Positions 50,504 to 59,668 are shown, counted from the stretch's first letter. The stretch: 64,000 nt of DNA from Anaeromassilibacillus sp001305115 (GCA_042854365.1 AP031437.1:992001-1056000), one strand, 5' to 3'. Numbers and translations are program-made. Notes: a model not told the origin generated them from the letters alone.

Positions 50504-52426
50504 TTATTGATCCTCTTTGATCGGCTTTTTGAGGAGTGCCAAAAGAATCATGGAGATAACCGAGCCGATCAAGAGAGAAACCAGGTACATCGGCCAATTT
50601 TGGACCACTGCGAATACAAAGATACCTCCATGGGGCGCTGGAAGCGTACAGCCAAACAGCATGGACAGAGCGCCGGCCACCGCAGACCCGACCACACAGG
50701 AGGGTATGACACGCAGCGGGTCGGCTGCGGCGAAGGGAATAACGCCCTCTGTGATAAAGGAGAAACCCATAATGTAGTTCGTAACCGTTGTTTGGCGTTC
50801 TTTTGCAGTGAAACGGTTTTTGAAGAATGTGGTGCACAGGGCCACGGCAAGAGGGGGCACCATGCCGCCAATCATAACGGCTGCCATCACACCGGAGGAA
50901 ACCGGATCGCCGGCAGCGTTGATGAGCGAAGCGGTACCGAATACATAGGCTGCCTTATTGAAAGGACCGCCCATATCGATGCTCATCATACCGCCGACAA
51001 TTGCGCCGAGAATCACGCCGCTGGTTGCATTCATGCTGGATAACGTGTTACTAATCCATAGGTTCAGTGCAGAAACCGGCGGATTGATAATAAATTGGAT
51101 GATAACGCCAATAGCCAAAATACCGACAACGGGATAGATCAACACTGGTTTGGTGCCTTCCAGTGACTTGGGAAGTTTTGCGCAAAGTTTTTCCAAGCCA
51201 AGCATCAGGTAACCGGCGACAAAACCGGCGATCAATGCACCAAGAAACCCGGAACCGCCAGCATTTGCCAGCGCGCCGCCGACAAACCCTACAGCGAGGC
51301 CCGGACGGTCCGCAATACTCATAGCGATGAATCCGGCAAGAATGGGAAGCATGAAACCGAATGCCGCATTGCCGATGGTCTTAAAGAGGGCCGCGGCGGG
51401 GGAATTCATACCGAAGTTGGCGGGGTCGCCGCCCGGTGCAAGGATGGTATCGAGCAGAAAGGCGAGTGCGATTAGAATACCACCGCCAATGACGAAAGGA
51501 AGCATGTTGGAGACGCCGTTCATCAGATGCTTGTAGATCTGATGGCCGATCCCCTCCTTTTCGGCGGAGGCTTCGGTTTTTGTCGATCCGCCTTGTGCAT
51601 GGAATACCGGTGCTTTGCCGTCGAGAATGGTCTGAATCAGTTCTTGTGGGCGAGAGATGCCATCGGATACCTGCGTCTGGATAACAGGCTTTCCGTTAAA
51701 ACGGGGCATATCCACTTTTGTATCCGCGGCGACAATGATGCCGTCCGCGGCAGAGATCTCCGCCGGTGTCAAGACGTTTTTCTTTCCTCCGGACCCATTG
51801 GTCTCAACTTTTATCGTTACGCCCATTTCCTTAGCCTTTTCTTCAAGGCTTTCCGCTGCCATGTAGGTATGTGCAATTCCTGTTGGGCAGGCGGTTACAG
51901 CAAGGACACGGTAAGTACCAGGAGCAACATGCTTTGCTTCGGCCTCCTTTTTCTGAGTTTCCGCGACCTTTTTGTTTTCAGCTTCATCGACTAGGCGGAG
52001 AAATTCATCCTTATCTTTGGCATCGATCAGGCTCTGCCGGAAATCATCATCCATCAACAGGACACTCAGGCGGCCCAGGACATCCAGGTGTATATTGTCC
52101 TCCGTGTCCGGCGCTGCAATCAGGAAGAAGAGCTTTGTGGGTTCCCCGTCCAGAGATTCAAAATCCACGCCGTCATGTGCCACGATCACCGCCAGGCCGG
52201 CCCGTTGAACCGCCTTTGTCTTTGCGTGTGGGATCGCAACGCCTTCCCCGATGCCGGTAGAGCCGATGGTCTCCCGTTTTAAAACACATGCTTTATACAC
52301 TTCTTTGTCGAGAATATTGCCAGACCGCACCATCAGGTCCACTAGAAGATCGATTGCCTCCGCTTTGCTTTTTGGTGCCGCATGCAGGTCCATAGCGTCT
52401 TTGTTTAGAAGTTCCGTAATACGCAT
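50504..52426 (-). CDS. fruA: PTS fructose permease, IIABC in one chain
   Basis: Imports fructose with phosphorylation at C1. 640 residues from ATG 52426 after AGGAGG (the frame runs on upstream). The IIA domain (about 1-150) has His67 in GEGVAIPHAKT. The IIB domain (about 172-270) has Cys180 in VTACPTGIAHTYMAAE. The IIC domain (about 300-640) has eight to nine membrane helices with MLPFVIGGGILIALAFLLD and GGMMSIDMGGPFNKAAYVFG. It is downstream of fruK, with a 32-bp gap. Confidence 0.96.
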   Translation of the reverse strand: MRITELLNKDAMDLHAAPKSKAEAIDLLVDLMVRSGNILDKEVYKACVLKRETIGSTGIGEGVAIPHAKTKAVQRAGLAVIVAHDGVDFESLDGEPTKLFFLIAAPDTEDNIHLDVLGRLSVLLMDDDFRQSLIDAKDKDEFLRLVDEAENKKVAETQKKEAEAKHVAPGTYRVLAVTACPTGIAHTYMAAESLEEKAKEMGVTIKVETNGSGGKKNVLTPAEISAADGIIVAADTKVDMPRFNGKPVIQTQVSDGISRPQELIQTILDGKAPVFHAQGGSTKTEASAEKEGIGHQIYKHLMNGVSNMLPFVIGGGILIALAFLLDTILAPGGDPANFGMNSPAAALFKTIGNAAFGFMLPILAGFIAMSIADRPGLAVGFVGGALANAGGSGFLGALIAGFVAGYLMLGLEKLCAKLPKSLEGTKPVLIYPVVGILAIGVIIQFIINPPVSALNLWISNTLSSMNATSGVILGAIVGGMMSIDMGGPFNKAAYVFGTASLINAAGDPVSSGVMAAVMIGGMVPPLAVALCTTFFKNRFTAKERQTTVTNYIMGFSFITEGVIPFAAADPLRVIPSCVVGSAVAGALSMLFGCTLPAPHGGIFVFAVVQNWPMYLVSLLIGSVISMILLALLKKPIKEDQ

Positions 52427-52458
52427 AAAAAGTCCTCCTATCAAAAATCTCAAGCGGT

Positions 52459-53361
52459 TTATAGGGTTTTCAAGAGCTTCCGAATATCGTCGCCGCTGGC
52501 CAGCCACTCTTGAAACGCGGAGGCGCTGCCTGCGGCCAACCCAGTTTTAAAAGCAGTTTCATAGTTATGCGAAGAAAGATAACCAGCGAGGAATCCCGCG
52601 ACCATGGAATCGCCAGCCCCAACAGAGTTGACGACCTTCCCTTTTGGGGGAAGACTCTTGTGGATCGTTCCGCCTTCATCCACTAGGATCGCCCCATCTC
52701 CAGCCATTGAAATCAGAACATTGCGCGCCCCCATCTGTTGAAGTTTTTGCGCATAGAAGATGATCTCTTGATCCGTTCGAAGCGATTGTCCAAAGAGATC
52801 GCCCAACTCGTGGTTGTTTGGTTTGATGAGGAAAGGGTGGTACTTCAACACATTGCGCAGCAACTCCCCGGTAGCGTCTACTACCACGCGGATATTACGA
52901 CCTTCCAGCTGTTGCAGAATCCTTTCATAAATATTGGATGGTAAGGTATTGGGGATACTTCCTGCTAATACCAAAAGATCTCCGTCTAAAAGTTGGTCCA
53001 ACTTTTGGAACAGGTTTTGCAAGTTTTCTGTGGTGAGATTTGGCCCCTGTCCATTGATTTCACTTTCCTGTTCAGCCTGGATCTTCACGTTGATCCGTGA
53101 AAACCCTTCCGGTACTTGGATGAAATCTGTGCGGCAGCCACATCGATCGAGTAACCGGCAGATTTCGTTCCCAGTGAAACCGGCGGTAAAACCGAGTGCC
53201 GTGCTTTCAACACCCAGATTGCGCAGGACAATGGAAACATTGATTCCTTTTCCGCCTGGATAGAGTTCCTCCGCCTCCGTGCGGTTGACGCTGCCGAGCG
53301 CGAGTGTGGGCAGTTTTACAATGTAATCGAGGGAGGGATTGAATGTTACCGTATAGATCAT
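52459..53361 (-). CDS. fruK: 1-phosphofructokinase
   Basis: Phosphorylates fructose 1-phosphate to fructose 1,6-bisphosphate. PfkB-family kinase of 300 residues, starting MIYTVTFNPSLDYIVKLP with the substrate motif ELYPGGKGINVSIVLRNLG near 32-50, and ending with the ATP-site signature VNSVGAGDSMVAGFLAGYL. Its start overlaps the fruR stop by 4 nt (ATGA). The gene is the middle member of fruR-fruK-fruA. Confidence 0.95.
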   Translation of the reverse strand: MIYTVTFNPSLDYIVKLPTLALGSVNRTEAEELYPGGKGINVSIVLRNLGVESTALGFTAGFTGNEICRLLDRCGCRTDFIQVPEGFSRINVKIQAEQESEINGQGPNLTTENLQNLFQKLDQLLDGDLLVLAGSIPNTLPSNIYERILQQLEGRNIRVVVDATGELLRNVLKYHPFLIKPNNHELGDLFGQSLRTDQEIIFYAQKLQQMGARNVLISMAGDGAILVDEGGTIHKSLPPKGKVVNSVGAGDSMVAGFLAGYLSSHNYETAFKTGLAAGSASAFQEWLASGDDIRKLLKTL

Positions 53362-54125
53362 AAAGCGGTCTCCTTTCCAAGATCCGTTTCAATCACAGTG
53401 GTGTGGGAACGGATCTGTTTATCCGGCAAGCTGGTGGTAATGATGGTTGCTTGGGACAAGTCGGCAAAGATCACGGAAAAGAGTTGGTTGTATTTGGAGG
53501 GGTCCGCCAGAACATAACGTTTGTTACAGCGGCGTATAGCTTCTGTTTTTACCCGTGCTTCTTCAATGTCTGGAGTGCTGAATCCATCGCGGATACCCAT
53601 TCCGTTTGTACCGAAAAAACCAATCGAAAAACGGTACCGCTGTAGGCTGTGTACCGCTTCTGTACCGACAAGTGCTTCGGTTACGGCCTTGACCTTTCCA
53701 GAGAGAATATAGGCCTCCAATCCTTTTTCCGCAAGCTTCCGCGCATGTACAATTCCGTTGGTTACATAAATAGCATTTTTTTCCGTAAGATACTCTATCA
53801 TGCGTTCGGTTGTAGTGCCCGCGTCCAGGAACACAAAATCATTTTTATGTACCAGGGAGGCGGCACATTGTGCGATTCGGTTTTTCTCATCTACATGAAG
53901 GCTGTGACGCACAGACGTTTTATCTTCTGTCATTTGATAGACACCATCGACCGACGTGGCGCCTCCGTGTACTTTGTTTAGCTTTCCCATCCGGTGTAGA
54001 GCGGACAAATCGCGCCGTATGGTAGATTCTGAACTGTTGAGCAGTTCTGTCAATTCTAAGACGGATACGGCTTTTTTTTCATTCAGTCGTTTGAGGATGG
54101 CAGCATATCGTTCCTCTGTCAACAT
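53358..54125 (-). CDS. fruR: DeoR-family fructose operon repressor
   Basis: DeoR/GlpR-type repressor controlling fruRKA, inactivated by fructose 1-phosphate in known homologues. 255 residues from ATG 54125 after AAGGAAGTG. The N-terminal winged helix (about 1-58) has VLELTELLNSSESTIRRDLS and LHRMGKLNKVHGG. The sensor domain has FVFLDAGTTTERMIEYL, YVTNGIVHARKLAEKG, and the sugar-phosphate-binding GFFGTNGM segment. The operon promoter overlaps four phased direct repeats (54154-54191). Confidence 0.94.
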   Translation of the reverse strand: MLTEERYAAILKRLNEKKAVSVLELTELLNSSESTIRRDLSALHRMGKLNKVHGGATSVDGVYQMTEDKTSVRHSLHVDEKNRIAQCAASLVHKNDFVFLDAGTTTERMIEYLTEKNAIYVTNGIVHARKLAEKGLEAYILSGKVKAVTEALVGTEAVHSLQRYRFSIGFFGTNGMGIRDGFSTPDIEEARVKTEAIRRCNKRYVLADPSKYNQLFSVIFADLSQATIITTSLPDKQIRSHTTVIETDLGKETAL

Positions 54126-54147
54126 TCCGATCACTTCCTTTGTTATG

Positions 54148-54176
54148 ATAATACAATCAAATTCAATCAAAGTCAA
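54148..54176 (-). promoter_or_regulatory. promoter of the fruRKA operon
   Basis: On the minus strand, -35 TTGACT (54171-54176) and -10 TATTAT (54148-54153) are separated by exactly 17 bp. Confidence 0.85.
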
Positions 54177-54191
54177 GCAAAATCAATCATT
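54154..54191. promoter_or_regulatory. FruR operator, four direct repeats with 10-bp spacing
   Basis: CAATCAAA at 54154-54161, CAATCAAA at 54164-54171, CAAGCAAA at 54174-54181 and CAATCATT at 54184-54191. The starts are exactly 10 bp apart, so all four face the same side of the helix. They fill the spacer and the -35 region of the fru promoter. DeoR-family repressors bind such repeats. Confidence 0.7.
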
Positions 54192-54350
54192 AAATTGACG
54201 AAATATGAGCACAGAGATTGTGCAAAACTGCAATTTTAATAAAGATTACAGGGGCATTCTGTGCATATAAATGGTTGCTGTGATTGAAATTGAACGATTT
54301 TACGCAAGCGTATTGAAAGGAAGTCCATGCCAATTTGCACATACTTTTAG

Positions 54351-54379
54351 TTGTATTTTGCCAGGGAATCGGATATGAT
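54351..54379 (+). promoter_or_regulatory. promoter of the aminopeptidase gene
   Basis: -35 TTGTAT at 54351-54356, 17-bp spacer, -10 TATGAT at 54374-54379, about 118 bp ahead of the aminopeptidase ATG. Apart from the fru operators and this promoter I see nothing else in 54126-54497. Confidence 0.55.
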
Positions 54380-54497
54380 AGGTTCATACAGCGTGTTATC
54401 TACAAAAGTTTGTGCGATAAATGATCGATTATGAGCGAATGGCAACGGTTTTTCGGAATCAGAGAACCGACAATGGATACAGAAAAGGGGATGCAGA

Positions 54498-55745
54498 ATG
54501 ATTTCACAGGATATATTGCGTAAATATGCTGAATTGGCTGTGCGGATCGGTGTGAATGTACAACCGGGGCAACTGATGGTACTGACGTCCCCTGTGGACT
54601 GCGCCTTTTTTGCCCGCCTTTGTGTGGAGGAAGCATACCGCGCTGGGGCCGGAGAAGTGCGTGTCAACTGGGTCGATGAACGAACCGACAAATTGCGCTA
54701 TCAATATGAAGCGCAGGACTCTATGACGTCCATTGCCCCTTGGCGAATAGAACAAAAACAAAATGACATTGACCGTCAATGCTGCTTTTTGTATTTGAAA
54801 TCCAGCACACCCGGTCTGCTGGCGGATGTCCCGGGAGAAAAGCTTCAGGCCGTGCGCGTCGCAGAAGAACTGGCTTTTGAGAAGTTTGAGTTTTATACAA
54901 TGGCGAATCATGGTCAGTGGAGCATTGTCGCCGTACCCTCTTTCGCTTGGGCCAAGAAGGTCTTTCCAGAATTGGAAGAACAAGCGGCACTGGATGCACT
55001 GTGGGATGCTGTTTTGGCGGGCGTGCGGATCGGCAGCCACCGCGATGCGGTCGCAGAATGGCGGGAGCATATTGCAAATTTGGCGGAGAACAGCCGGCGG
55101 TTAAATGCATACCATTTCGAATCCCTGCATTTTCAAAACTGCCTGGGGACCGATCTCTTGGTTGGGCTGGCAAAGGGGCATGTATGGGAGGGCGGAAGCT
55201 CTCGTGCAGACAATGATGCTGTTTTTGTGCCGAATATGCCCACCGAAGAAGTTTTTACGGCGCCGGATAAGTACCGTGTCAACGGGCGTGTTTATGCAAC
55301 AAAGCCGCTCAATTATCAAGGGAAAATGATTCACAATTTCTGGTTCGTATTTCAAGATGGCAAAGTCTGTGAATACGGTGCGGAAAGCGGCGAAGATGTG
55401 TTGAAGAATCTCGTGGAATTCGATGCAGGAAGCGCGTATCTCGGCGAGGTGGCGTTAGTTCCAGACGATTCACCCATTTCGCGTTCAGGTTTGTTGTTCC
55501 TCACCACGCTGTTTGATGAAAATGCTTCATGTCATTTGGCGCTGGGAGCTTCCTATCCGGAAAATATTGCAGGAGGCGCTACGATGGACTGCGGCCAGCT
55601 GGAAGCAGCCGGAGCGAATCAGTCAAAAGAACACTGCGATTTCATGTTTGGCAGTTCAGACATGAAGGTCGATGGAATTTTACCCGATGGACGGGAAATC
55701 CCGGTGTTCCGCAATGGTGTGTTTGCTTTTCCAGATATGATATAG
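54498..55745 (+). CDS. aminopeptidase, M29 family
   Basis: Metal-dependent aminopeptidase of the AmpS/aminopeptidase T family. The 415-residue protein starts ISQDILRKYAELAVRIGVNVQPGQLMVLTS, the M29 opening. Metal-site segments include EVFTAPDKYRVNGRVYAT (Glu), EFDAGSAYLGEVALVP (Glu), HLALGASYPENIAGG (His) and KEHCDFMFGSSDMKVDG (His, Asp). AGAAAAGGGGATG precedes the ATG. It is co-directional with ldh (31-bp gap), perhaps one transcript. Confidence 0.92.
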   Translation: MISQDILRKYAELAVRIGVNVQPGQLMVLTSPVDCAFFARLCVEEAYRAGAGEVRVNWVDERTDKLRYQYEAQDSMTSIAPWRIEQKQNDIDRQCCFLYLKSSTPGLLADVPGEKLQAVRVAEELAFEKFEFYTMANHGQWSIVAVPSFAWAKKVFPELEEQAALDALWDAVLAGVRIGSHRDAVAEWREHIANLAENSRRLNAYHFESLHFQNCLGTDLLVGLAKGHVWEGGSSRADNDAVFVPNMPTEEVFTAPDKYRVNGRVYATKPLNYQGKMIHNFWFVFQDGKVCEYGAESGEDVLKNLVEFDAGSAYLGEVALVPDDSPISRSGLLFLTTLFDENASCHLALGASYPENIAGGATMDCGQLEAAGANQSKEHCDFMFGSSDMKVDGILPDGREIPVFRNGVFAFPDMI

Positions 55746-55776
55746 ATCAGAAATAAAAGTAAAGGAGTGATCTTTG

Positions 55777-56721
55777 ATGATGAACATTCAAAAAGCAGCA
55801 ATGATCGGTTGTGGTGCGGTGGGCGCGACTTCTGCGTTCAGCCTCATTCAGAGCGGCTTGTTTTCAGAGCTGGTACTGATCGATGCAAACCAGGAAAAAG
55901 CGGAAGGAGAAGCGATGGACCTCAGCCACGGCCTTCCATTTGCCCGTCCCATGAAGGTCTATGCAGGAACGTATGATGATTTGGCCGACTGTTATTTGAT
56001 TATCATAACAGCTGGGGCTGCACAAAAACCCGACGAGACGCGCATCGATCTGGTCAACAAAAATGTAAAAATCTTTAAGAGTATTATCCCGGAGATTGTA
56101 AAACGCAATACCAATGGCATACTGCTGGTCGTTTCCAACCCTGTGGATATTCTCACTTATGTGACTTTAAAGCTCTCGGGATTCCCGGCAAACCGCGTGA
56201 TCGGGTCCGGCACGGTGCTGGATACAGCGCGCTTAAAATACCTGTTAGGAGAACATTTGCAGGTCGATAGCCGTAGTATCCATGCGTTTATCATCGGTGA
56301 GCACGGCGATAGTGAACTCGCAGTTTGGAGCAGCGCAAATGTCTCCGGTGTGGATTTGAATCATTTCTGTGAACTGCGGGGGCACTACAACCATATGGAA
56401 GCGATGGAACGCATTTATACCGACGTCCGTGACAGTGCTTATGAAATCATCGAAAAAAAAGGCGCCACCTACTACGGCATTGCAATGGCAGTGCGCCGCA
56501 TCTGTGAAAGTATTATTCGGGACGAACACTCCATTTTGCCCATTTCCAGTTTGATTTGTGGGCATTACGGTTTGGGCGATGTCTGCATGGGTGTTCCGAC
56601 CGTTGTGGGGCGTTGTGGAGCGGAAACCGTCTTGGATATTCCTCTCAGTGGACTGGAACAAAGAAAACTGATGGCTTCAGCCGATGCGCTCCGTACGGTA
56701 TTGGACGGGATTGAACTGTAA
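55777..56721 (+). CDS. ldh: L-lactate dehydrogenase
   Basis: Reduces pyruvate to L-lactate with NADH. I start at ATG 55777, 7 nt after AAAGGAGTG (314 residues; the adjacent ATG at 55780 is possible). NAD-binding fold AAMIGCGAVGATSAFSL; the substrate loop carries the PDETRIDL arginine; NPVDILTYV; and the catalytic IIGEHGDSELAVWS with the active His near 178. The residues fit lactate rather than malate dehydrogenase (Gln at the specificity position in AAQKPDETR). Confidence 0.93.
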   Translation: MMNIQKAAMIGCGAVGATSAFSLIQSGLFSELVLIDANQEKAEGEAMDLSHGLPFARPMKVYAGTYDDLADCYLIIITAGAAQKPDETRIDLVNKNVKIFKSIIPEIVKRNTNGILLVVSNPVDILTYVTLKLSGFPANRVIGSGTVLDTARLKYLLGEHLQVDSRSIHAFIIGEHGDSELAVWSSANVSGVDLNHFCELRGHYNHMEAMERIYTDVRDSAYEIIEKKGATYYGIAMAVRRICESIIRDEHSILPISSLICGHYGLGDVCMGVPTVVGRCGAETVLDIPLSGLEQRKLMASADALRTVLDGIEL

Positions 56722-56736
56722 TTTTATCTTTCGATC

Positions 56737-56874
56737 AAAGAGGGTATCCCAAAAGTCATGAAATGACGGAAGGATACCCTCATTTTTTTTAGAAACTCAA
56801 ATATTTTTGCAGACAGAAAGAGGACGCCCCTTTCCTATGAATCGAAAAATTCGTAGTTTTGGGGTACCCTCTTT
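56737..56874. repeat. 138-bp element with 18-bp terminal inverted repeats
   Basis: Ends 56737-56754 and 56857-56874 are reverse complements at 17 of 18 positions. The left end contributes to the ldh terminator. Possibly a small mobile or repeated intergenic element. The remainder of 56722-57074 holds only the feo promoter and operator. Confidence 0.5.
56740..56790 (+). terminator. terminator of ldh
   Basis: 10-bp outer stem (56740-56749 with 56772-56781) enclosing a small inner hairpin (GTCAT/ATGAC), followed by eight T. It forms one end of the inverted-repeat element at 56737-56874. Confidence 0.85.
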
Positions 56875-56986
56875 TGTAGATTGTGCGCATAATGGGTTCC
56901 ATCGATTATGAATGAGGGGGAAAGGGATTGGTCCCAATATATGAAAAGAAATCTTTCTGGCTGTCGTTTGATTGAAATAGTTAACC

Positions 56987-57016
56987 TTGACAAAGTTTTG
57001 ATAGTGGGCTTATAAT
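56987..57016 (+). promoter_or_regulatory. promoter of the feo operon
   Basis: -35 TTGACA at 56987-56992, 18-bp spacer, -10 TATAAT at 57011-57016, about 60 bp ahead of feoA. Confidence 0.85.
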
Positions 57017-57020
57017 ACAT

Positions 57021-57040
57021 AAGGTAGCATAGGCTAACTT
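57021..57040. promoter_or_regulatory. candidate DtxR/IdeR-type iron operator
   Basis: AAGGTAGCATAGGCTAACTT is a 20-bp dyad (16 of 20 positions symmetric), starting 5 bp after the -10 box, at the transcription start. Read on the minus strand, its TTAGCCTA core resembles the DtxR/IdeR consensus, which contains TTAGCCTAACCT. Iron-bound repressor here would block feo expression. Confidence 0.55.
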
Positions 57041-57074
57041 TTAAAAACATTATCAAATGGGGGATTGAGGGAAT

Positions 57075-57299
57075 ATGACATTAAACGAATTGAAGATCGG
57101 CCAAAAATCCCGAATTTTAGCGGTGAATGGGCAAGGGGCGCTGCGCCGCCGCTTGCTGGATATGGGGCTGACACCCCATACAGAAGTGATGGTCCGCAAG
57201 GTTGCGCCAATGGGGGACCCAATTGAGTTGCATTTGCGCGGCTATGAACTGACCCTCCGCATAGAAGATGCGAAAAACATCGAAGTGGAGGAGGAATAA
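57075..57299 (+). CDS. feoA: ferrous iron transport protein FeoA
   Basis: SH3-like small cytoplasmic partner of FeoB, 74 residues: MTLNELKIGQKSRILAVNG, RRRLLDMGLTPHTEVMVRKVAPMGDPIEL and the C-terminal YELTLRIEDAKNIEVEE. It is the first gene of feoA-feoB-Cys-rich peptide and follows an iron-type operator. Confidence 0.95.
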   Translation: MTLNELKIGQKSRILAVNGQGALRRRLLDMGLTPHTEVMVRKVAPMGDPIELHLRGYELTLRIEDAKNIEVEEE

Positions 57300-57302
57300 A
57301 CC

Positions 57303-59306
57303 ATGATGTTTGCATTGGCTGGGAACCAAAATTGCGGAAAAACGACCTTATTCAACCAGTTAACTGGTTCCAACCAACATGTGGGAAATTTTCCGGGCGT
57401 GACTGTGGAAAGCAAAGAGGGGGTCATCCGTGGCTATAAAGAGAATACTGTGGTGGATCTCCCTGGGATTTATTCGCTTTCCCCCTACACAAATGAAGAG
57501 ATCGTCACGCGTGACTTCCTTTTAAAAAACAAGCCGGATGGGATCATCAACATAGTGGACGCCACGAACATTGAGCGAAATCTTTATTTGAGTATGCAGC
57601 TGATAGAGCTACATATCCCTATGGTGATCGCACTAAATATGATGGACGAGGTGCGTGCCAATGGTGGGACCATAAAAATTGATAAGCTTCAAGAAGAATT
57701 GGGAGTGCCAGTTGTCCCGATTTCTGCCAGTAAAAATGAAGGAATCGATGAACTGATCGACACAGCTGTTCGGACGGCGCGCAACCGGCAGTATCCCCGC
57801 CGGCAGGATTTTTGTTCTGGAGCTGTGCATAGAGCGATTCATTCCATTGCTCATCTTGTGGAGGATCACGCAGAACGCATTCAGACTCCACCTCGTTTTG
57901 CTGCTACCAAACTGGTCGAAGGCGATGAACCCATGCGAAACGCCTTAAACCTTTCGGAAAATGAAAAAGATATGGTGGAGCATACGGTCTCCGAGATGGA
58001 ACATGAACTCGATACGGATCGAGAGGCTGCATTGGCGGATATGCGTTATACGTTTATCGACCATCTCTGTGCAGACAGCGTGGTAAAATGCGGAGAGAGT
58101 AAGGAACACGCGCGCAGTGTGAAAATCGATAATCTTTTGACGAATAAATATTTAGCGATCCCGATTTTTCTGCTGATTATGATGACGATTTTTTGGCTCA
58201 CTTTTGGGGTAATCGGCAGTTTTTTGAGTGACCTTCTCTCGGAAGGAATTGATCTTCTCACCGCTGTTGTAAGTGATGCGCTTACGGCTTATGGAATGAA
58301 TTCTGTGGTACACTCCTTAGTAATCGATGGAATCTTTGCGGGAGTGGGGAGTGTTCTATCCTTTATTCCAACAATCGTTGTACTATTTTTCTTTCTTTCG
58401 ATTTTGGAAGACAGTGGCTATATGGCGCGCGTCGCATTCGTCATGGACAAGCTTTTGCGTAAAATAGGGCTTTCGGGCCGGAGCTTTGTTCCGATGTTGA
58501 TTGGATTTGGCTGCTCTGTTCCTGCCATTATGGCTACGCGGACTCTGTCCAGCGAGAGAGATCGGAAGATGACCATCTTGCTGACACCGTATATGAGTTG
58601 CTCAGCAAAGCTTCCCATTTACGGAATGTTTACCATGGCCTTCTTTCCGGAAAACCGCGCTTTGGTGATGATTGGTCTTTACGTTCTTGGCATGGCGGTT
58701 GGCATTTTAATGGGATTATTGTTGAAGGGAACCCTGTTTCATGGGAATCCAGTGCCATTTGTAATGGAACTTCCCAACTATCGGCTACCCAGTCCCAAGA
58801 GTGTCTGTATGTTGTTGTGGGATAAGGCAAAGGACTTTTTGACCCGTGCCTTCACTGTGATTTTTGTTGCCACAATTGTTATATGGTTCTTACAGAGCTT
58901 CGATACCCGCTTGAATCCTGTTTCCAGTGGAGAAGCAAGCATGTTGGCCGGAATCGGCCGGTGGATTGCCCCGGTCTTTGCACCGCTTGGCTTTGGGGAC
59001 TGGCGTGCTTCGACTGCATTGTTGACTGGATTCAGTGCAAAAGAGGCAGTTGTGAGTACCTTTGCAGTTCTTACGGGTGCCAATACGGCGAATATGCCCT
59101 CTGCTCTTGCGTCCGTATTCTCTCCGTTGACCGCATTCTCTTTTCTGGTGTTTACATTACTTTACACACCCTGCGTTGCAGCCATTAGCGCAGTGCGTAG
59201 GGAAATGAACAGTGGAAAAGCGGCAGTCGGTGTGGTTTTTTTACAGACAGGTGTTGCTTGGATTGTCTCGTTTGCCATTTATCATCTGGGGATGTTGTTT
59301 GTGTGA
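57303..59306 (+). CDS. feoB: ferrous iron transporter FeoB
   Basis: Fe(II) permease with an N-terminal G-protein domain. 667 residues: P-loop GNQNCGKTTLFNQLTG (7-22), G3 DLPGIYSL, G4 ALNMMDE and G5-like VPISASKNEG. The membrane region starts near 275 with gate-type segments SFIPTIVVLFFFLSILEDSGYMAR, GFGCSVPAIMATRTLSSERDRK, GFSAKEAVVSTFAVL and YTPCVAAISAVRREM. Spacing to feoA is 3 bp. Confidence 0.97.
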   Translation: MMFALAGNQNCGKTTLFNQLTGSNQHVGNFPGVTVESKEGVIRGYKENTVVDLPGIYSLSPYTNEEIVTRDFLLKNKPDGIINIVDATNIERNLYLSMQLIELHIPMVIALNMMDEVRANGGTIKIDKLQEELGVPVVPISASKNEGIDELIDTAVRTARNRQYPRRQDFCSGAVHRAIHSIAHLVEDHAERIQTPPRFAATKLVEGDEPMRNALNLSENEKDMVEHTVSEMEHELDTDREAALADMRYTFIDHLCADSVVKCGESKEHARSVKIDNLLTNKYLAIPIFLLIMMTIFWLTFGVIGSFLSDLLSEGIDLLTAVVSDALTAYGMNSVVHSLVIDGIFAGVGSVLSFIPTIVVLFFFLSILEDSGYMARVAFVMDKLLRKIGLSGRSFVPMLIGFGCSVPAIMATRTLSSERDRKMTILLTPYMSCSAKLPIYGMFTMAFFPENRALVMIGLYVLGMAVGILMGLLLKGTLFHGNPVPFVMELPNYRLPSPKSVCMLLWDKAKDFLTRAFTVIFVATIVIWFLQSFDTRLNPVSSGEASMLAGIGRWIAPVFAPLGFGDWRASTALLTGFSAKEAVVSTFAVLTGANTANMPSALASVFSPLTAFSFLVFTLLYTPCVAAISAVRREMNSGKAAVGVVFLQTGVAWIVSFAIYHLGMLFV

Positions 59307-59324
59307 CAGAGAGGACATGATTTT

Positions 59325-59486
59325 ATGAACGGAATCGATTTTGCCATTCTAGCGATTATTTTTGTGTTGGTTGTTTTAGCAGTTCGCTATGCTTGGAACC
59401 ATCGGAATTCCTGTGGTGGGAATTGCTCCGGATGTTCCCACAGTCAATCGTGCCAGAACTTACGCGACCATTCAGAGAAGAAATAA
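59325..59486 (+). CDS. FeoB-associated Cys-rich membrane peptide
   Basis: A 53-residue protein just after feoB, with GAGAGGAC ahead of ATG 59325. It has one membrane helix (FAILAIIFVLVVLAVRYAW) and a cysteine cluster CGGNCSGCSHSQSC. Such peptides follow feoB in many Firmicutes and are thought to help iron delivery; the exact role is unknown. Confidence 0.85.
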   Translation: MNGIDFAILAIIFVLVVLAVRYAWNHRNSCGGNCSGCSHSQSCQNLRDHSEKK

Positions 59487-59540
59487 CGAGTAGGATTTTG
59501 ATGATTTTGTATTTGGTGAGGAAAAGCATAATACAACAAA

Positions 59541-59584
59541 AGACGCCCTGTATCACGGTATGTTTAACCGGATACAGGGCGTCT
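59541..59584. terminator. hairpin between feo and udg
   Basis: Perfect 14-bp stem 59541-59554 with 59571-59584 and a 16-nt loop. The T-rich flank (TTTGTTGTATT) is on the minus strand, so it best serves the uracil-DNA glycosylase gene, and may also stop feo transcripts. Confidence 0.75.
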
Positions 59585-59668
59585 AGCCTTGTTAGCAGAT
59601 TTTGCTTAGTCGGTTGCGATCGCCTTTTATCTTGACAATCCATTCTTCAGCAAGTCGAACCAAGTTGC

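Noticed and set aside
56835..57056. 73-codon minus-strand frame upstream of feoA
   Set aside because: Covers the feo promoter and operator and one end of the inverted-repeat element; no ribosome site or known domain.
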